A stretch of 64,000 nt of DNA. Origin: Novosphingobium sp. SG751A. Its GTDB lineage: Bacteria > Pseudomonadota > Alphaproteobacteria > Sphingomonadales > Sphingomonadaceae. A program made the position numbers and the translations under genes. Below the pieces are notes generated by a model, which saw nothing but the letters and a program-made list of their open reading frames with translations, was not told the origin of the DNA and did no database searches. This document shows positions 9,602 to 18,359 of this stretch, in pieces (the stretch's first letter is position 1; each line of letters opens with the position of its first letter). The DNA is taken from NCBI RefSeq assembly GCF_013149295.1, contig NZ_JABGCB010000015.1:62001-126000 (forward strand), read 5' to 3'.

Positions 9602-11092
9602 ATGGGAAAGCGCGAATTTCAGACATTACCGGATCTTGCGACCCGTTCGGGACCGGTCGCGGGCGCACATGAGGGGATGGTGCAAGTGGGAAAGGGACAG
9701 AGGCCATGCGCGAGAACGCGGTGGCCCGGACAAGGATACAGGACGGCCCTGCATCTGGGCGCGGCCGGATTGCTGGCCATGGCGGGGCCCATGGTGGCGG
9801 CGCAGGAAAGGGCGCCGGACATTTTGCCGAGTCCGACCTATGGCCCGCCTGCTCCCGCGGCGCAGGAAATGGCGGCAGGCGGCGGCGCGGCCAACCGGGC
9901 GCCCGAGGCGGAAACGCCCGCTCTTGCCTTCAACCCCGAACTGACCGGCCTGATTGAGGAAGCGGTGCGCCATCACCCCTCGGTCGCCTCGCAGCGGGCG
10001 TCGCTGCGCGCGGCGGGGGTGGATGTGACGGCGGCGCGGCTGACCCGCCTGCCCACCATGTCGATCCAGTTCAACCAATATGGGGCCATTTTGCTCAGCC
10101 GTCAGGTGACGGCCAATGTCGATCTGCCGCTGTGGACCAATGGGCGAATTCCGGCCACGATCGACCGCGCCAAGGCCAATCGCGAGGCGCAGTTCTACCG
10201 CCTTGCCGAAACCGTGCTGGACCTCGAACTGGAGGTGAACCAGTCCTATCACGATGCCAAAAGGCTGGGCGAGCACGAGCAGGTGCTGGTCGGCATTCTG
10301 GCGGTGATGGACGATATGGTGGCCTCGATGCGCCGCCGCGTGGCGCAGGAGGTCAGCCCTGAGGCCGATCTGAAACTGGCCAATTCACGCCGGTTACAGG
10401 TGGCCCAGCAGCTCGATCTGGTCCGCGCGCAAAGGGGCAGCGCGCTGGGGCGGCTGTCGGGCCTCGTGCTGCGCGACGATATTGCGCTGGCGCCCGGCTT
10501 TGCCGAACCGGCCTCATGGCCGCATTGGACCTTGTCCAGCCTGACCGAGCGGATGATCGCCAGCAGCCCGCAGCGCCGCCGGGTTCAGGCCGAGGCGCAG
10601 GTGGCGCGCGATGATGCGCGGATCACCGCAGCCTCGCGCCTGCCGGGCCTCTTCGCCTCATACAGCTATGACGAGATTTACAAGCATCGTGTCGGCCTGT
10701 CGGTGCGGATGCAGACGGCGGGGGGCTTTTCGGAAATCTTTGCCACCCATGCCGCCCGCCTGCGCGAACAGGCCAGCGAGCTGCAGGCCCCCTCGGTGGC
10801 GCAGGATCTGAAGGCTACAGCCAGCAACGATCTGATCGAATATACCAGCGCGCGGGCGCGCGATGCGGGGGCAAGAGCGCTGGCCGGGGACAGCCACAAG
10901 ATCACCGAAAGCTATGTCCGTCAGTTCGTCAGCGGGCGACGCACATGGCTCGATGTGATGAACGCCGTGCGCGAGGCGATGACCGCCGATCTGGACGCGA
11001 TCGACGTGCGCTACAGCGCCTCGGCGGCGGCCATGCGGATTTTGCTGCGCAGCAATGACACGAATCCAATCGAAGAAGGACGACATAAGTGA
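9602..11092 (+). CDS. TolC-family outer-membrane channel of type I secretion system
   Basis: Outer-membrane efflux (OEP/TolC) protein that would form the exit duct for the adhesin exporter. After a hydrophobic leader (LGAAGLLAMAGPMVAA), two OEP halves with long amphipathic helices are visible (PELTGLIEEAVRHHPSVASQRA; LVRAQRGSALGRLSGL). The gene overlaps the downstream ABC gene by 4 nt (GTGA), so an operon is very likely. The start is uncertain: a TTG at 9557, ATG at 9602, ATG at 9677 and GTG at 9686 are all in frame. The last sits 9 nt after GAGGGG and would put the signal peptide nearer the N-terminus. I list the 9602 ATG (496 aa) as a compromise. Confidence 0.85.
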   Translation: MGKREFQTLPDLATRSGPVAGAHEGMVQVGKGQRPCARTRWPGQGYRTALHLGAAGLLAMAGPMVAAQERAPDILPSPTYGPPAPAAQEMAAGGGAANRAPEAETPALAFNPELTGLIEEAVRHHPSVASQRASLRAAGVDVTAARLTRLPTMSIQFNQYGAILLSRQVTANVDLPLWTNGRIPATIDRAKANREAQFYRLAETVLDLELEVNQSYHDAKRLGEHEQVLVGILAVMDDMVASMRRRVAQEVSPEADLKLANSRRLQVAQQLDLVRAQRGSALGRLSGLVLRDDIALAPGFAEPASWPHWTLSSLTERMIASSPQRRRVQAEAQVARDDARITAASRLPGLFASYSYDEIYKHRVGLSVRMQTAGGFSEIFATHAARLREQASELQAPSVAQDLKATASNDLIEYTSARARDAGARALAGDSHKITESYVRQFVSGRRTWLDVMNAVREAMTADLDAIDVRYSASAAAMRILLRSNDTNPIEEGRHK

Positions 11093-13194
11093 CGCTTCCC
11101 CTGCTCGATCTGGTCGGCGCACTGGCCCGCAGGCGGGGCATTCGCCTTGCGCCCGACTGGCAATCGGCGGTGGCCATCGACCTTGCACTTGATGACGCCG
11201 AGGCACCGTGGCGGCTGAGCGAGCTGGCCGGATGGGATGCGCCCGTGAGCGTCGATACCCGCCCCGGCCCGCAGGATTTCCCGATGCTGGTCTATGTGAA
11301 CCAGCTTGGCTGGGCCATGGCCGAACAGTGGCAGGGGCCGGACCATATCCGCGCCATCACCGCCAGCGGTCTGGCCGAAGTGGAATGGGCGCCGGGGCTG
11401 CGGCTGGTGCAAATGTCCTTTCCCGATGCGGCGGGGGCGGAAAACCATCTGTCGGCCTTTGCGGTATTTCGCGCGGCCATTCTGGGGCGGCGACGGATGA
11501 TCGTCGACGCCACGGCGGCAACGGTGGTCATCAATGTGCTGGCGCTGATCACTTCGATCTATTCGATGCAGGTCTATGACCGCGTGATCCCCCGCGCCAG
11601 CTATGACACGCTCTGGGTGCTGACGGTGGGCATGGCTTTTGCGCTGCTGGTCGATTTCCTGATCCGCAACACGCGGGCCTTTCTGATCGACGAGGAAGCA
11701 TCGGGGATCGACGCGGAAGTGTCGGAATATTTCTTTGCCCGAATGCAATCGGTGCGACTGGATGCGCGCCCGCCCGGCGTCGGCACGATGGCGGCGCAAT
11801 TGCGCGGGCTGGAACAGGTGCGCGCGGTGATGGCTTCGGCCTCGCTGTTCATTCTGGCCGATCTGCCCTTTGCGCTGCTGTTCATGGTGGTGATGTATGG
11901 CATCGGCGGGTCGGTGGTCATTGTGCCGGCGCTGACCTTTCCGCTGGCGATTGGCGCGGCGATGCTGTTTTCGCGCATGATCCGCGAGGATGCGCATAAG
12001 TCGCAGGTGTCGGGCAATCGCAAGAACGGCCTGCTGGTCGAGGCGCTGGGCGCGGCCGAGACGGTCAAAGCCAATCTGGGGGGCTGGCACATGCTGGCCG
12101 GGTGGAACCGGCTGGTCGATACGGTGCATCGCCATGACAATCGCGTGCGCCGCTGGTCCACCCTTTCGGGCAGCACGTTCAATGTGCTGCAACAGGTGGC
12201 CTATGTCGGGATCATCGTGCTGGGCGTGTATGAGGTGGCCGATCACCGGCTGACCATGGGCGGGCTGATTGCCTGCACCATCATCAGCGGGCGGATCAAT
12301 GGGCCGCTGGTGGCGGCGCTGCCCAATCTGATCGTGCAATGGAGCTATGCGCGCTCCTCGCTTCAGGCGCTGGATTCGATCCTGCGCCTGCCCAGCGATC
12401 ACCCCCATGACCGGCAGATGCTGCGCATGGGGCCGGTGCAGGCGGGGATGCGTCTGGCCAATGTGCAATTTGCCTATCCCGGCGCGCGTTCAGGGGTGGA
12501 AATCCCCGGCCTGTTCATCAATCGGGGTGAGAAAGTGGGCATCATCGGCTCGGTCGGTTCGGGCAAATCGACGCTGCTCAAGGTGATGGCCGGGCTCTAT
12601 GCCCCCGCCGTGGGGCAGGTCACGCTGGACGGGGTGGAAATCTCGCAGATTGCCGAGGACGATTTGCGGCGACAGCTCATCTATCTGCCGCAATCCTTCG
12701 ATCTGCTCAGCGGCTCGCTGCGCGACAATCTGGGGCTAGGCATCGCCAATCCCAATGACGAAAGGTTGCTGGCCGCAGCCCAGCGCACCGGATTGGCCGA
12801 ATTGCTGCGCCAGCATCCGATGGGGCTGGACCTGCCGATTTCGGAGGGCGGCTTTGGCCTGTCGGGGGGGCAAAGGGCGCTGGTGGGGCTGACCCGGCTG
12901 TTGCTGACCGATCCTTCGATCCTGCTGCTGGACGAGCCGACGGCCAATCTGGACCCGGAAACGGAATTGCGCGCGCTGCAACAGATCTTCGGCCATTTCG
13001 CGGGCAAGACTGTGGTGATGGTCACGCATAAGCCGCAATTGCTCTCCTTTGTCGACCGGGTGCTGGTGGTGATCGACGGACGTCTGGCGCTGGATGGCAA
13101 GACCGCCGATGTGCTGAACCAGTTGCGCCCCAAACCGGCCCCCAATCCGGCGCGCGAAGTGCCGGGGCAAAGCCACCCTCAGGATAAGGAATAA
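11089..13194 (+). CDS. Type I secretion ABC transporter (LapB/HlyB-like), permease-ATPase
   Basis: Inner-membrane exporter, 701 aa. Residues about 1-130 resemble a C39-peptidase-like domain but carry no cysteine, so this is a non-cleaving docking domain as in RTX exporters. The membrane domain (about 140-430) has the family signature SIYSMQVYDRVIP. The nucleotide-binding domain shows Walker A GSVGSGKST (about 487-495), signature LSGGQ (about 591), Walker B ILLLDEP (about 613) and the H-loop VTHKP. The start is a GTG overlapping the tolC-like stop codon. Neighbours and domain order make it the engine for secretion of the adjacent giant adhesin. Confidence 0.93.
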   Translation: MTLPLLDLVGALARRRGIRLAPDWQSAVAIDLALDDAEAPWRLSELAGWDAPVSVDTRPGPQDFPMLVYVNQLGWAMAEQWQGPDHIRAITASGLAEVEWAPGLRLVQMSFPDAAGAENHLSAFAVFRAAILGRRRMIVDATAATVVINVLALITSIYSMQVYDRVIPRASYDTLWVLTVGMAFALLVDFLIRNTRAFLIDEEASGIDAEVSEYFFARMQSVRLDARPPGVGTMAAQLRGLEQVRAVMASASLFILADLPFALLFMVVMYGIGGSVVIVPALTFPLAIGAAMLFSRMIREDAHKSQVSGNRKNGLLVEALGAAETVKANLGGWHMLAGWNRLVDTVHRHDNRVRRWSTLSGSTFNVLQQVAYVGIIVLGVYEVADHRLTMGGLIACTIISGRINGPLVAALPNLIVQWSYARSSLQALDSILRLPSDHPHDRQMLRMGPVQAGMRLANVQFAYPGARSGVEIPGLFINRGEKVGIIGSVGSGKSTLLKVMAGLYAPAVGQVTLDGVEISQIAEDDLRRQLIYLPQSFDLLSGSLRDNLGLGIANPNDERLLAAAQRTGLAELLRQHPMGLDLPISEGGFGLSGGQRALVGLTRLLLTDPSILLLDEPTANLDPETELRALQQIFGHFAGKTVVMVTHKPQLLSFVDRVLVVIDGRLALDGKTADVLNQLRPKPAPNPAREVPGQSHPQDKE

Positions 13195-13198
13195 AGTC

Positions 13199-14407
13199 AT
13201 GGCAAACGGCGGCAATCTGCGCCTGACCGACACCGGCCATGCCCAGACGCCCAGCTCCGGGCGGCAACCCAAAGGCAGCCGGGTGATCTGGCTCTCGGTG
13301 GCCACGCTGGCGGGCGCGGTCGCATGGGCGAGCGTGGCCCATCTCGACCAGATCAGCCGCGCCACCGGGCAGGTGATCCCGGCGGGCCGCGTACAGGTGG
13401 TCCAGACCACCGATGGCGGGGTTATCAGCGCGATCCTCGTGCGCGAGGGCGACAGCGTGCGCAAGGGGCAAAAGCTGGTCACGCTGGATCAGGTCAAGGT
13501 GCGCGCGGCGGTCGATGAAGGCGCGGCCAAGGTCGGCGGGCTGGAGGCGCAGCAGGCGCGGATCAATGCCGAATTGTTTGACCGCCCCCTTGCTTTCACC
13601 GGCGAGGCGGAGAAATTCCCAAACCTTGTTGCCAGCCAACGCGCGCTTTTCGCCAAGCGGCGGATGGCTTTTAGCGATCAGATCGCCGCGCTGAACCATC
13701 AGCTCGATCTGGCCACGCGCGAACTGGAGATGAACCGGCCCCTGCTGCGTCAGGGCGATGTCAGCCGGTCCGAAATCCTGCGGCTGGAGCGACAGCAGAG
13801 CGATATTCAGAGCCAGATCGCCAATCTGCGCAACCGCTATTATCAGGAGCTTCAGACCGATTACGCCAAGAGCAACGAGGAACTGGTCACCGCGCGCGAG
13901 ATCTTGACGCAGCGGCGCGCCTCGCTGGGCGAAACGCAATTTGTCGCGCCCACCGACGGCATTGTGAAGAATGTGCATCTCACCACCATCGGCGGCGTGC
14001 TGCGCCCCGGCGATGAAGTGTTGCAGATCGTGCCAACCGGACAGGAGCTGATCGTCGAGGCCAAGGTCTCGCCCACCGACATCGCCTATGTCCGCACCGG
14101 GCAAAGCGCCTCGGTCAAATTCGACGCCTATGATTCCAGCATCTTCGGTTCGGCCGAGGGCAAGGTCGGCTATATCAGCCCCGACACGCTGACCGAGAAT
14201 GGTGCGGGTGCCGCGCAGGACCGCGTGTTCTACCGCGTCCACGTCCGGGTGGACACGCGCAGCATGGTCCGCCGCCCCGGTGAACCCATCGCCATCCAGC
14301 CCGGCATGACCGCCACGGTCGAGATCAAGACCGGCAGCAACACCGTGCTGCGCTATCTGTTAAAGCCGATCATCAAGACCATGTCGGGGGCGATGGGAGA
14401 GCATTAA
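13199..14407 (+). CDS. HlyD-family periplasmic adaptor of type I secretion system
   Basis: Membrane-fusion protein, 402 aa, linking the ABC exporter to the TolC-like channel. It has a short cytoplasmic N-terminus, one membrane helix (IWLSVATLAGAVAWASVAHL, about 30-50) and a biotinyl-lipoyl-like half (GVISAILVREGDSVRKGQKL). A long alpha-helical hairpin follows (about 105-245), then the second lipoyl half (ETQFVAPTDGIVKNVHLTT) and a beta-barrel domain. It begins 4 nt after the ABC stop codon, so all three secretion genes form one transcription unit. The next gene is convergent. Confidence 0.93.
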   Translation: MANGGNLRLTDTGHAQTPSSGRQPKGSRVIWLSVATLAGAVAWASVAHLDQISRATGQVIPAGRVQVVQTTDGGVISAILVREGDSVRKGQKLVTLDQVKVRAAVDEGAAKVGGLEAQQARINAELFDRPLAFTGEAEKFPNLVASQRALFAKRRMAFSDQIAALNHQLDLATRELEMNRPLLRQGDVSRSEILRLERQQSDIQSQIANLRNRYYQELQTDYAKSNEELVTAREILTQRRASLGETQFVAPTDGIVKNVHLTTIGGVLRPGDEVLQIVPTGQELIVEAKVSPTDIAYVRTGQSASVKFDAYDSSIFGSAEGKVGYISPDTLTENGAGAAQDRVFYRVHVRVDTRSMVRRPGEPIAIQPGMTATVEIKTGSNTVLRYLLKPIIKTMSGAMGEH

Positions 14408-14412
14408 GCCCT

Positions 14413-14892
14413 TTACGCCCGCCGCCCCGGTTTCGACCGGCGCGGGCGCATGGCGTCGCGCATCGAAATGCTCGAACTGATCCGCCGCACCCCCGGCAGG
14501 CGCGAGAGAATTTCGCCATGGATCGCCTCATAGGCCCGCACGCTCTCGGTGCGGATGCGCAGCCAGTAATCGACATCGCCGGTCATCAGAAAACATTCGC
14601 GCACCTCGGGGCATTGGCGCACGGCGGTTTCAAAGCGCATCAGATAATCCTCGGTCTGGCGGTCCAGCGTCACCTGCACCACGACATCGACGGCCTGCTC
14701 GCCCTCGCCCTCGCTGCCGGTAATGATGGTGTAGCCCTGAATGACGCCGTTGCTTTCCATCAGCCGGATACGCCGCAGACAGGCCGAGGGCGAGAGGCCG
14801 ACCGTCTGGGCGATCTCGGAATTGGGCTTGCGGGCGTCCTGACGCAGGATGCGCAGGATGGCGCGGTCGATACCGTCCATGATGAATGACAT
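14413..14892 (-). CDS. Lrp/AsnC-family regulator of the D-alanine operon
   Basis: 159 aa with an N-terminal helix-turn-helix (LRQDARKPNSEIAQTVGLS, SPSACLRRIRLME) and a C-terminal RAM/AsnC ligand domain (VVQVTLDRQTEDYLMRFE, ECFLMTGDVDYWLRI). It is divergent from alr-dadA-ridA, the arrangement of DadR-type regulators that sense alanine and control D-alanine catabolism; that assignment is by context. ATG 14892 and ATG 14880 are both possible starts and neither has a good ribosome site. It is convergent with the HlyD gene, leaving 5 nt between them. Confidence 0.88.
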   Translation of the reverse strand: MSFIMDGIDRAILRILRQDARKPNSEIAQTVGLSPSACLRRIRLMESNGVIQGYTIITGSEGEGEQAVDVVVQVTLDRQTEDYLMRFETAVRQCPEVRECFLMTGDVDYWLRIRTESVRAYEAIHGEILSRLPGVRRISSSISMRDAMRPRRSKPGRRA

Positions 14893-15019
14893 GTTTGCGC
14901 GCTTTCGTCGTCAAATCTTGCGTGAATGGCGCATTATTAGCACAATCAACGACAGATTGGCCATAAATTCGACATAGGATGCGATAGCATCGACCCACGG
15001 AATTTCTGTGGAGGCGCAG
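14893..15019. promoter_or_regulatory. Divergent lrp / alr promoter region
   Basis: 127-bp spacer between the Lrp-type regulator and alr. It is AT-richer than its surroundings in the middle (gcattattagcacaatc, around 14932-14948), as expected for Lrp-type binding, but I cannot define a site by eye. GGAG at 15010-15013 supports translation of alr from the ATG at 15020 rather than the GTG at 15008. Confidence 0.4.
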
Positions 15020-16123
15020 ATGGGCGCAGGGGCTAAGCTGACGATCGACTGGGGCGCGCTGGCGGCGAATTATCGCCTGCTGCGCGATGCGGTGGCCCCG
15101 GCGCAGGTGGCGGGCGTGGTCAAGGCCGATGGTTATGGGCTTGGCTCGGCGCGCGTGGCCGACGTGCTGCTGGCGCAGGGTTGCCGCCATCTCTTCGTCG
15201 CGCTGCTGTGCGAGGCCGAGCCGCTGATGGCCAAGGGCGTGCCGGTCTATGTCCTCAACGGGTTGTTGCCGGGCCAAGAGGCCGAATGCGAGGCGATGGG
15301 CGCAATCCCCGTACTCAATTCGCTCGATCAGGCGCGGCGCTGGGCCGATCTGGCGCGTAATCTGGGCCGCCCCCTGCCCGCGATCCTTCAGGTGGACACC
15401 GGCATGTCGCGCATGGGGATGGAGGCCGCCGAGGTCGACGAATTTCTGGCCGCCCCCGCCATGGCGCACTGGCTCGACCTGCGCTTCCTCATCAGCCATC
15501 TGGCCTGCGCCGATGAGCCGGATCACCCTGCCAACGCCGATCAGGCGGCGCGCTTTACCGCCATAGCCGAGCGTTTCCCCGGCCTGCCCCGCGCGCTCGA
15601 CAACAGCGGCGGGTGTTTTCTGGAGCGCGGCCATTTCGACCTCGTGCGCGGCGGCATCGCGCTGTATGGCGGGGCGCCGCGCATGGGGGCCAACCCGATG
15701 CACCCCGTCGTCGCACTGGAAACCGCAATCGCCCAGTTGCGCAAAGTCCCCAAGGGCGCGGGCGTCGGCTATGGCATGAGCTTTCACACCTCGCGCGAAA
15801 CACGCATCGCCACGATCCCGGTCGGCTATGCCGATGGCTGGCCCCGCTCGCTGAGCAATCGCGGGGCGGCGTGGATCGCGGGCCATCGCGCGCCCATCAT
15901 CGGTCGGGTTTCAATGGACAGCATCACGTTGGACGTAACCGATGTTCCGGCCGAATATCTCTACCCCGGCGCGCCGGTCGAACTGATCGGCCCGCATCAG
16001 ACCATCGACGATGTGGCGCACGACGCGGGCACCATCTCCTATGAAATCCTGACCCAATTGAGCCGCCGTTACGAGCGCCATTACATCAGCGCAGCGGCCC
16101 TGAACGAAAGCCTTGTTCCATGA
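15020..16123 (+). CDS. alr: Alanine racemase (catabolic type)
   Basis: PLP enzyme of fold type III interconverting L- and D-alanine, 367 aa. The PLP lysine motif is AGVVKADGYGLG near the N-terminus; the catalytic tyrosine of the C-terminal domain is in GVGYGMSFHT; RVSMDSITLDVT is also typical. The start at ATG 15020 follows GGAG at good spacing. The stop codon overlaps the dadA start (ATGA). Pairing with dadA suggests the catabolic DadX role, converting L-Ala to D-Ala for oxidation, more than cell-wall supply. Confidence 0.93.
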   Translation: MGAGAKLTIDWGALAANYRLLRDAVAPAQVAGVVKADGYGLGSARVADVLLAQGCRHLFVALLCEAEPLMAKGVPVYVLNGLLPGQEAECEAMGAIPVLNSLDQARRWADLARNLGRPLPAILQVDTGMSRMGMEAAEVDEFLAAPAMAHWLDLRFLISHLACADEPDHPANADQAARFTAIAERFPGLPRALDNSGGCFLERGHFDLVRGGIALYGGAPRMGANPMHPVVALETAIAQLRKVPKGAGVGYGMSFHTSRETRIATIPVGYADGWPRSLSNRGAAWIAGHRAPIIGRVSMDSITLDVTDVPAEYLYPGAPVELIGPHQTIDDVAHDAGTISYEILTQLSRRYERHYISAAALNESLVP

Positions 16124-17370
16124 AAATCGCAGTCCTTGGCAGCGGCGTCATCGGTGTCACCTCGGCATGGTATCTGCGCCAGGCGGGCCATGAGGTGGTG
16201 GTGATCGACCGGCAGGACGGGCCTGCGCTGGAAACCAGTTTCGGCAATGCGGGCGAGATTTCGCCCGGCTATGCCTCGCCATGGGCCGCGCCGGGCATTC
16301 CGATGAAGGCGCTTAAATGGCTGGCGATGAAGCATGCGCCGCTGATCCTGCGCCCGCGCCCGGATATGGCGATGCTCAAATGGCTGGTGGCGATGCTGGG
16401 CAATTGCAACGCGCGCGATTATGCCATCAACAAGAGCCGCATGGTGCGTTTGGCTGAATTCAGCCGCGATTGCCTGATCGAATTGCGCGCGCAGACCGGC
16501 ATCACCTATGACGAGCGGATGCAGGGCACGCTGCAACTCTTCCGCGAGGAAAGCCAGCTGGCGGGCATCGCCAAGGATGTGGCGGTGTTGCAGGCGGACG
16601 GCGTGCCGTTTGAAGTGCTGGACAAAGCGGGCTGCATCGCCGCCGAACCCGGCCTTGCGGGCAGCGCCGCGCCGATTGCAGGGGGCCTGCGCCTGCCCAA
16701 TGACGAGACGGGCGACTGCTTCAAATTCACCAATGCGCTGGCCGAAATGGCGCGGGCTGCGGGCGTCGAATTCATGACCGGCACCAAGATCACCCGCATC
16801 GTCGAAGAAGGCGGGCGCATCACCCGCGTCGACACCGATCGCGGCCCCGTCACGGCTGACGCTTATCTGGTGGCCATGGGCAGCTTTTCGCCGCATCTGG
16901 TCCGGCCGCTGGGGCTCAAAGTCCCGGTCTATCCGGTCAAGGGCTATTCGCTGACCGTGCCCATCGTCAATGAACCGCTGGCCCCCGTATCGACCCTGCT
17001 GGATGAAAGCTACAAGGTGGCGATCACCCGCCTTGGCGACCGCATCCGCATCGGCGGCATGGCGGAAATTTCGGGCTTCAACATGGATCTGCCGGAAGCG
17101 CGCCGCGCCACGCTCGAACATTCGGCCGGAACCCTCTTCCCCGGCGCTGGCGATTTTTCCGCCGCCGGCTTCTGGTGCGGATTGCGCCCGATGACGCCCG
17201 ACAGCACGCCCGTCATCGGGCCCACACGCATCGGCAATCTGTTTCTCAACACCGGCCATGGTACGCTGGGCTGGACGATGGCCTGCGGTTCGGCCCATGT
17301 CATCGCCGACATCATCAGCGCGCGCCGCCCGGCCATCGAAACCGCCGACCTTGCCCTTTCGCGCTATTAA
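16120..17370 (+). CDS. dadA: D-amino acid dehydrogenase small subunit
   Basis: FAD-dependent membrane-associated dehydrogenase, 416 aa, oxidising D-alanine to pyruvate and ammonia with electrons passed to the respiratory chain. The N-terminal Rossmann FAD motif is VLGSGVIGVTSAWYLRQAGH; the conserved segments ETSFGNAGEISPGYASPWAAPG and NTGHGTLGWTMACGSA match the DadA family. It is translated from an ATG overlapping the alr stop codon. The enzyme makes 2-imino acids, consistent with a RidA gene immediately downstream. Confidence 0.95.
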   Translation: MKIAVLGSGVIGVTSAWYLRQAGHEVVVIDRQDGPALETSFGNAGEISPGYASPWAAPGIPMKALKWLAMKHAPLILRPRPDMAMLKWLVAMLGNCNARDYAINKSRMVRLAEFSRDCLIELRAQTGITYDERMQGTLQLFREESQLAGIAKDVAVLQADGVPFEVLDKAGCIAAEPGLAGSAAPIAGGLRLPNDETGDCFKFTNALAEMARAAGVEFMTGTKITRIVEEGGRITRVDTDRGPVTADAYLVAMGSFSPHLVRPLGLKVPVYPVKGYSLTVPIVNEPLAPVSTLLDESYKVAITRLGDRIRIGGMAEISGFNMDLPEARRATLEHSAGTLFPGAGDFSAAGFWCGLRPMTPDSTPVIGPTRIGNLFLNTGHGTLGWTMACGSAHVIADIISARRPAIETADLALSRY

Positions 17371-17384
17371 TAGGACCCGACCCC

Positions 17385-17729
17385 ATGACCATTACCCGTA
17401 TCGAACCCGGCAAGCGCATGAGCCAGGCCGTGATCCATGGCGACACGATCTACCTTTCGGGCCAATGCGAGGAAGGCGAGACCGTTACCCAGCAGACACA
17501 GGCCGTGCTGGCCGAAATCGAGCGCCTGCTGGCCGAAGCCGGCAGTTCGAAGGCGCATATGCTGATGGCGCAGATCTGGCTGGCCGATATGGCCGACTTT
17601 GCCGAGATGAATGCGGTGTGGGATGCATGGGTGGCTGATATTGCCCCCCCGGCCCGCGCGACCGGCGAATCGAAACTGGCCACCCCCGATTACAAGGTCG
17701 AGATCATCGTCACCGCCGCCAAGGCGTAG
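17385..17729 (+). CDS. ridA: RidA/YjgF-family enamine/imine deaminase
   Basis: 114-aa member of the RidA/YjgF/YER057c/UK114 family that hydrolyses reactive enamines and imines. Visible family features include GDTIYLSGQC near the N-terminus, the central VLAEIERLLAEAGSS helix and the ending RATGESKLATPDYKVEI; the RidA active-site arginine is probably the R in PARATGES, though the residue order differs a little from canonical RidA. The ATG at 17385 is 14 nt after the dadA stop. The role here is probably to clear imino products of DadA. Confidence 0.88.
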   Translation: MTITRIEPGKRMSQAVIHGDTIYLSGQCEEGETVTQQTQAVLAEIERLLAEAGSSKAHMLMAQIWLADMADFAEMNAVWDAWVADIAPPARATGESKLATPDYKVEIIVTAAKA

Positions 17730-17762
17730 AAAATGGCAGCTTGAGTATAGGCCGTCCATGCC

Positions 17763-17796
17763 CCATCATGGTCTTGGGAGATCAAGACCATGATGG
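17763..17796 (+). repeat. Perfect hairpin enclosing RBS and start of the DsrE-like gene
   Basis: CCATCATGGTCTTG (17763-17776) is perfectly complementary to CAAGACCATGATGG (17783-17796). The 6-nt loop GGAGAT holds the Shine-Dalgarno sequence; the ATGATG start codons (17790-17795) lie in the 3' arm. It could be a translational control element or a protein-binding operator. No T-tract follows, so it is not a standard terminator. Confidence 0.8.
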
Positions 17797-18353
17797 ATAT
17801 CACATTGCGTTTTATCACTATTCTGGCCGCGCTGGCCGCTCCGCTGGCGGCCCATGCGGCAGAGCCAAGAGTGTGGCCCGCCCCCGCCCCGCCCGCCATC
17901 GCGGGCAGCAGCGGCTATGTCGAAATTCCCGGCGCCGCCGTCACCCGCGATCCCAAGCGCAGCTATAAGGCGCTGTTCAGCGCGGCGACGGGCGCGCCTG
18001 ATCCGGCCCAACCCCTGCCCGCGTTTGGGCGGGTGGCCTTGCAGCTCAACGGGCTGATCGCGGCCAAGGTGGCGCCATCGCATATTTCCTTTGCGATGAT
18101 CCTGTATGGAGCGGCAGCCGATGCGGTGCTGACCGATGCCGAATATCGCAAGAAATACAATATCGACAATCCGAACAAGGCAATCTTCAACGCGCTGCGC
18201 CAGGCGGGCGTGCGGATGATGGTCTGCGGCCAATGGGCGGCGGGGCGCAACATTGCCCGCGATCAGCTCCTGCCCGGCATCGAGGTGGCCGAGGCGGCAA
18301 CGCTCGTGCAGATCACCTATGCCAATGACGGATACGCCGTACTGAACAACTGA
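17790..18353 (+). CDS. Periplasmic DsrE/DsrF-like protein
   Basis: 187 aa with a clear signal peptide (ITILAALAAPLAAHA, cleavage near AHA-AEP). The mature part resembles the DsrE/DsrF/YchN-like fold: a strand-helix segment LQLNGLIAAKVAPSHISF, ILYGAAAD, and a conserved cysteine near the end of the domain in GVRMMVCGQ. DsrE-family proteins act in sulfur trafficking or as unassigned periplasmic factors; the substrate here is unknown. It follows ridA on the same strand but after 60 nt and a strong hairpin, so it is probably separately controlled. ATG 17790 and ATG 17793 are both possible. Confidence 0.78.
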   Translation: MMDITLRFITILAALAAPLAAHAAEPRVWPAPAPPAIAGSSGYVEIPGAAVTRDPKRSYKALFSAATGAPDPAQPLPAFGRVALQLNGLIAAKVAPSHISFAMILYGAAADAVLTDAEYRKKYNIDNPNKAIFNALRQAGVRMMVCGQWAAGRNIARDQLLPGIEVAEAATLVQITYANDGYAVLNN

Positions 18354-18359
18354 TCCGCC

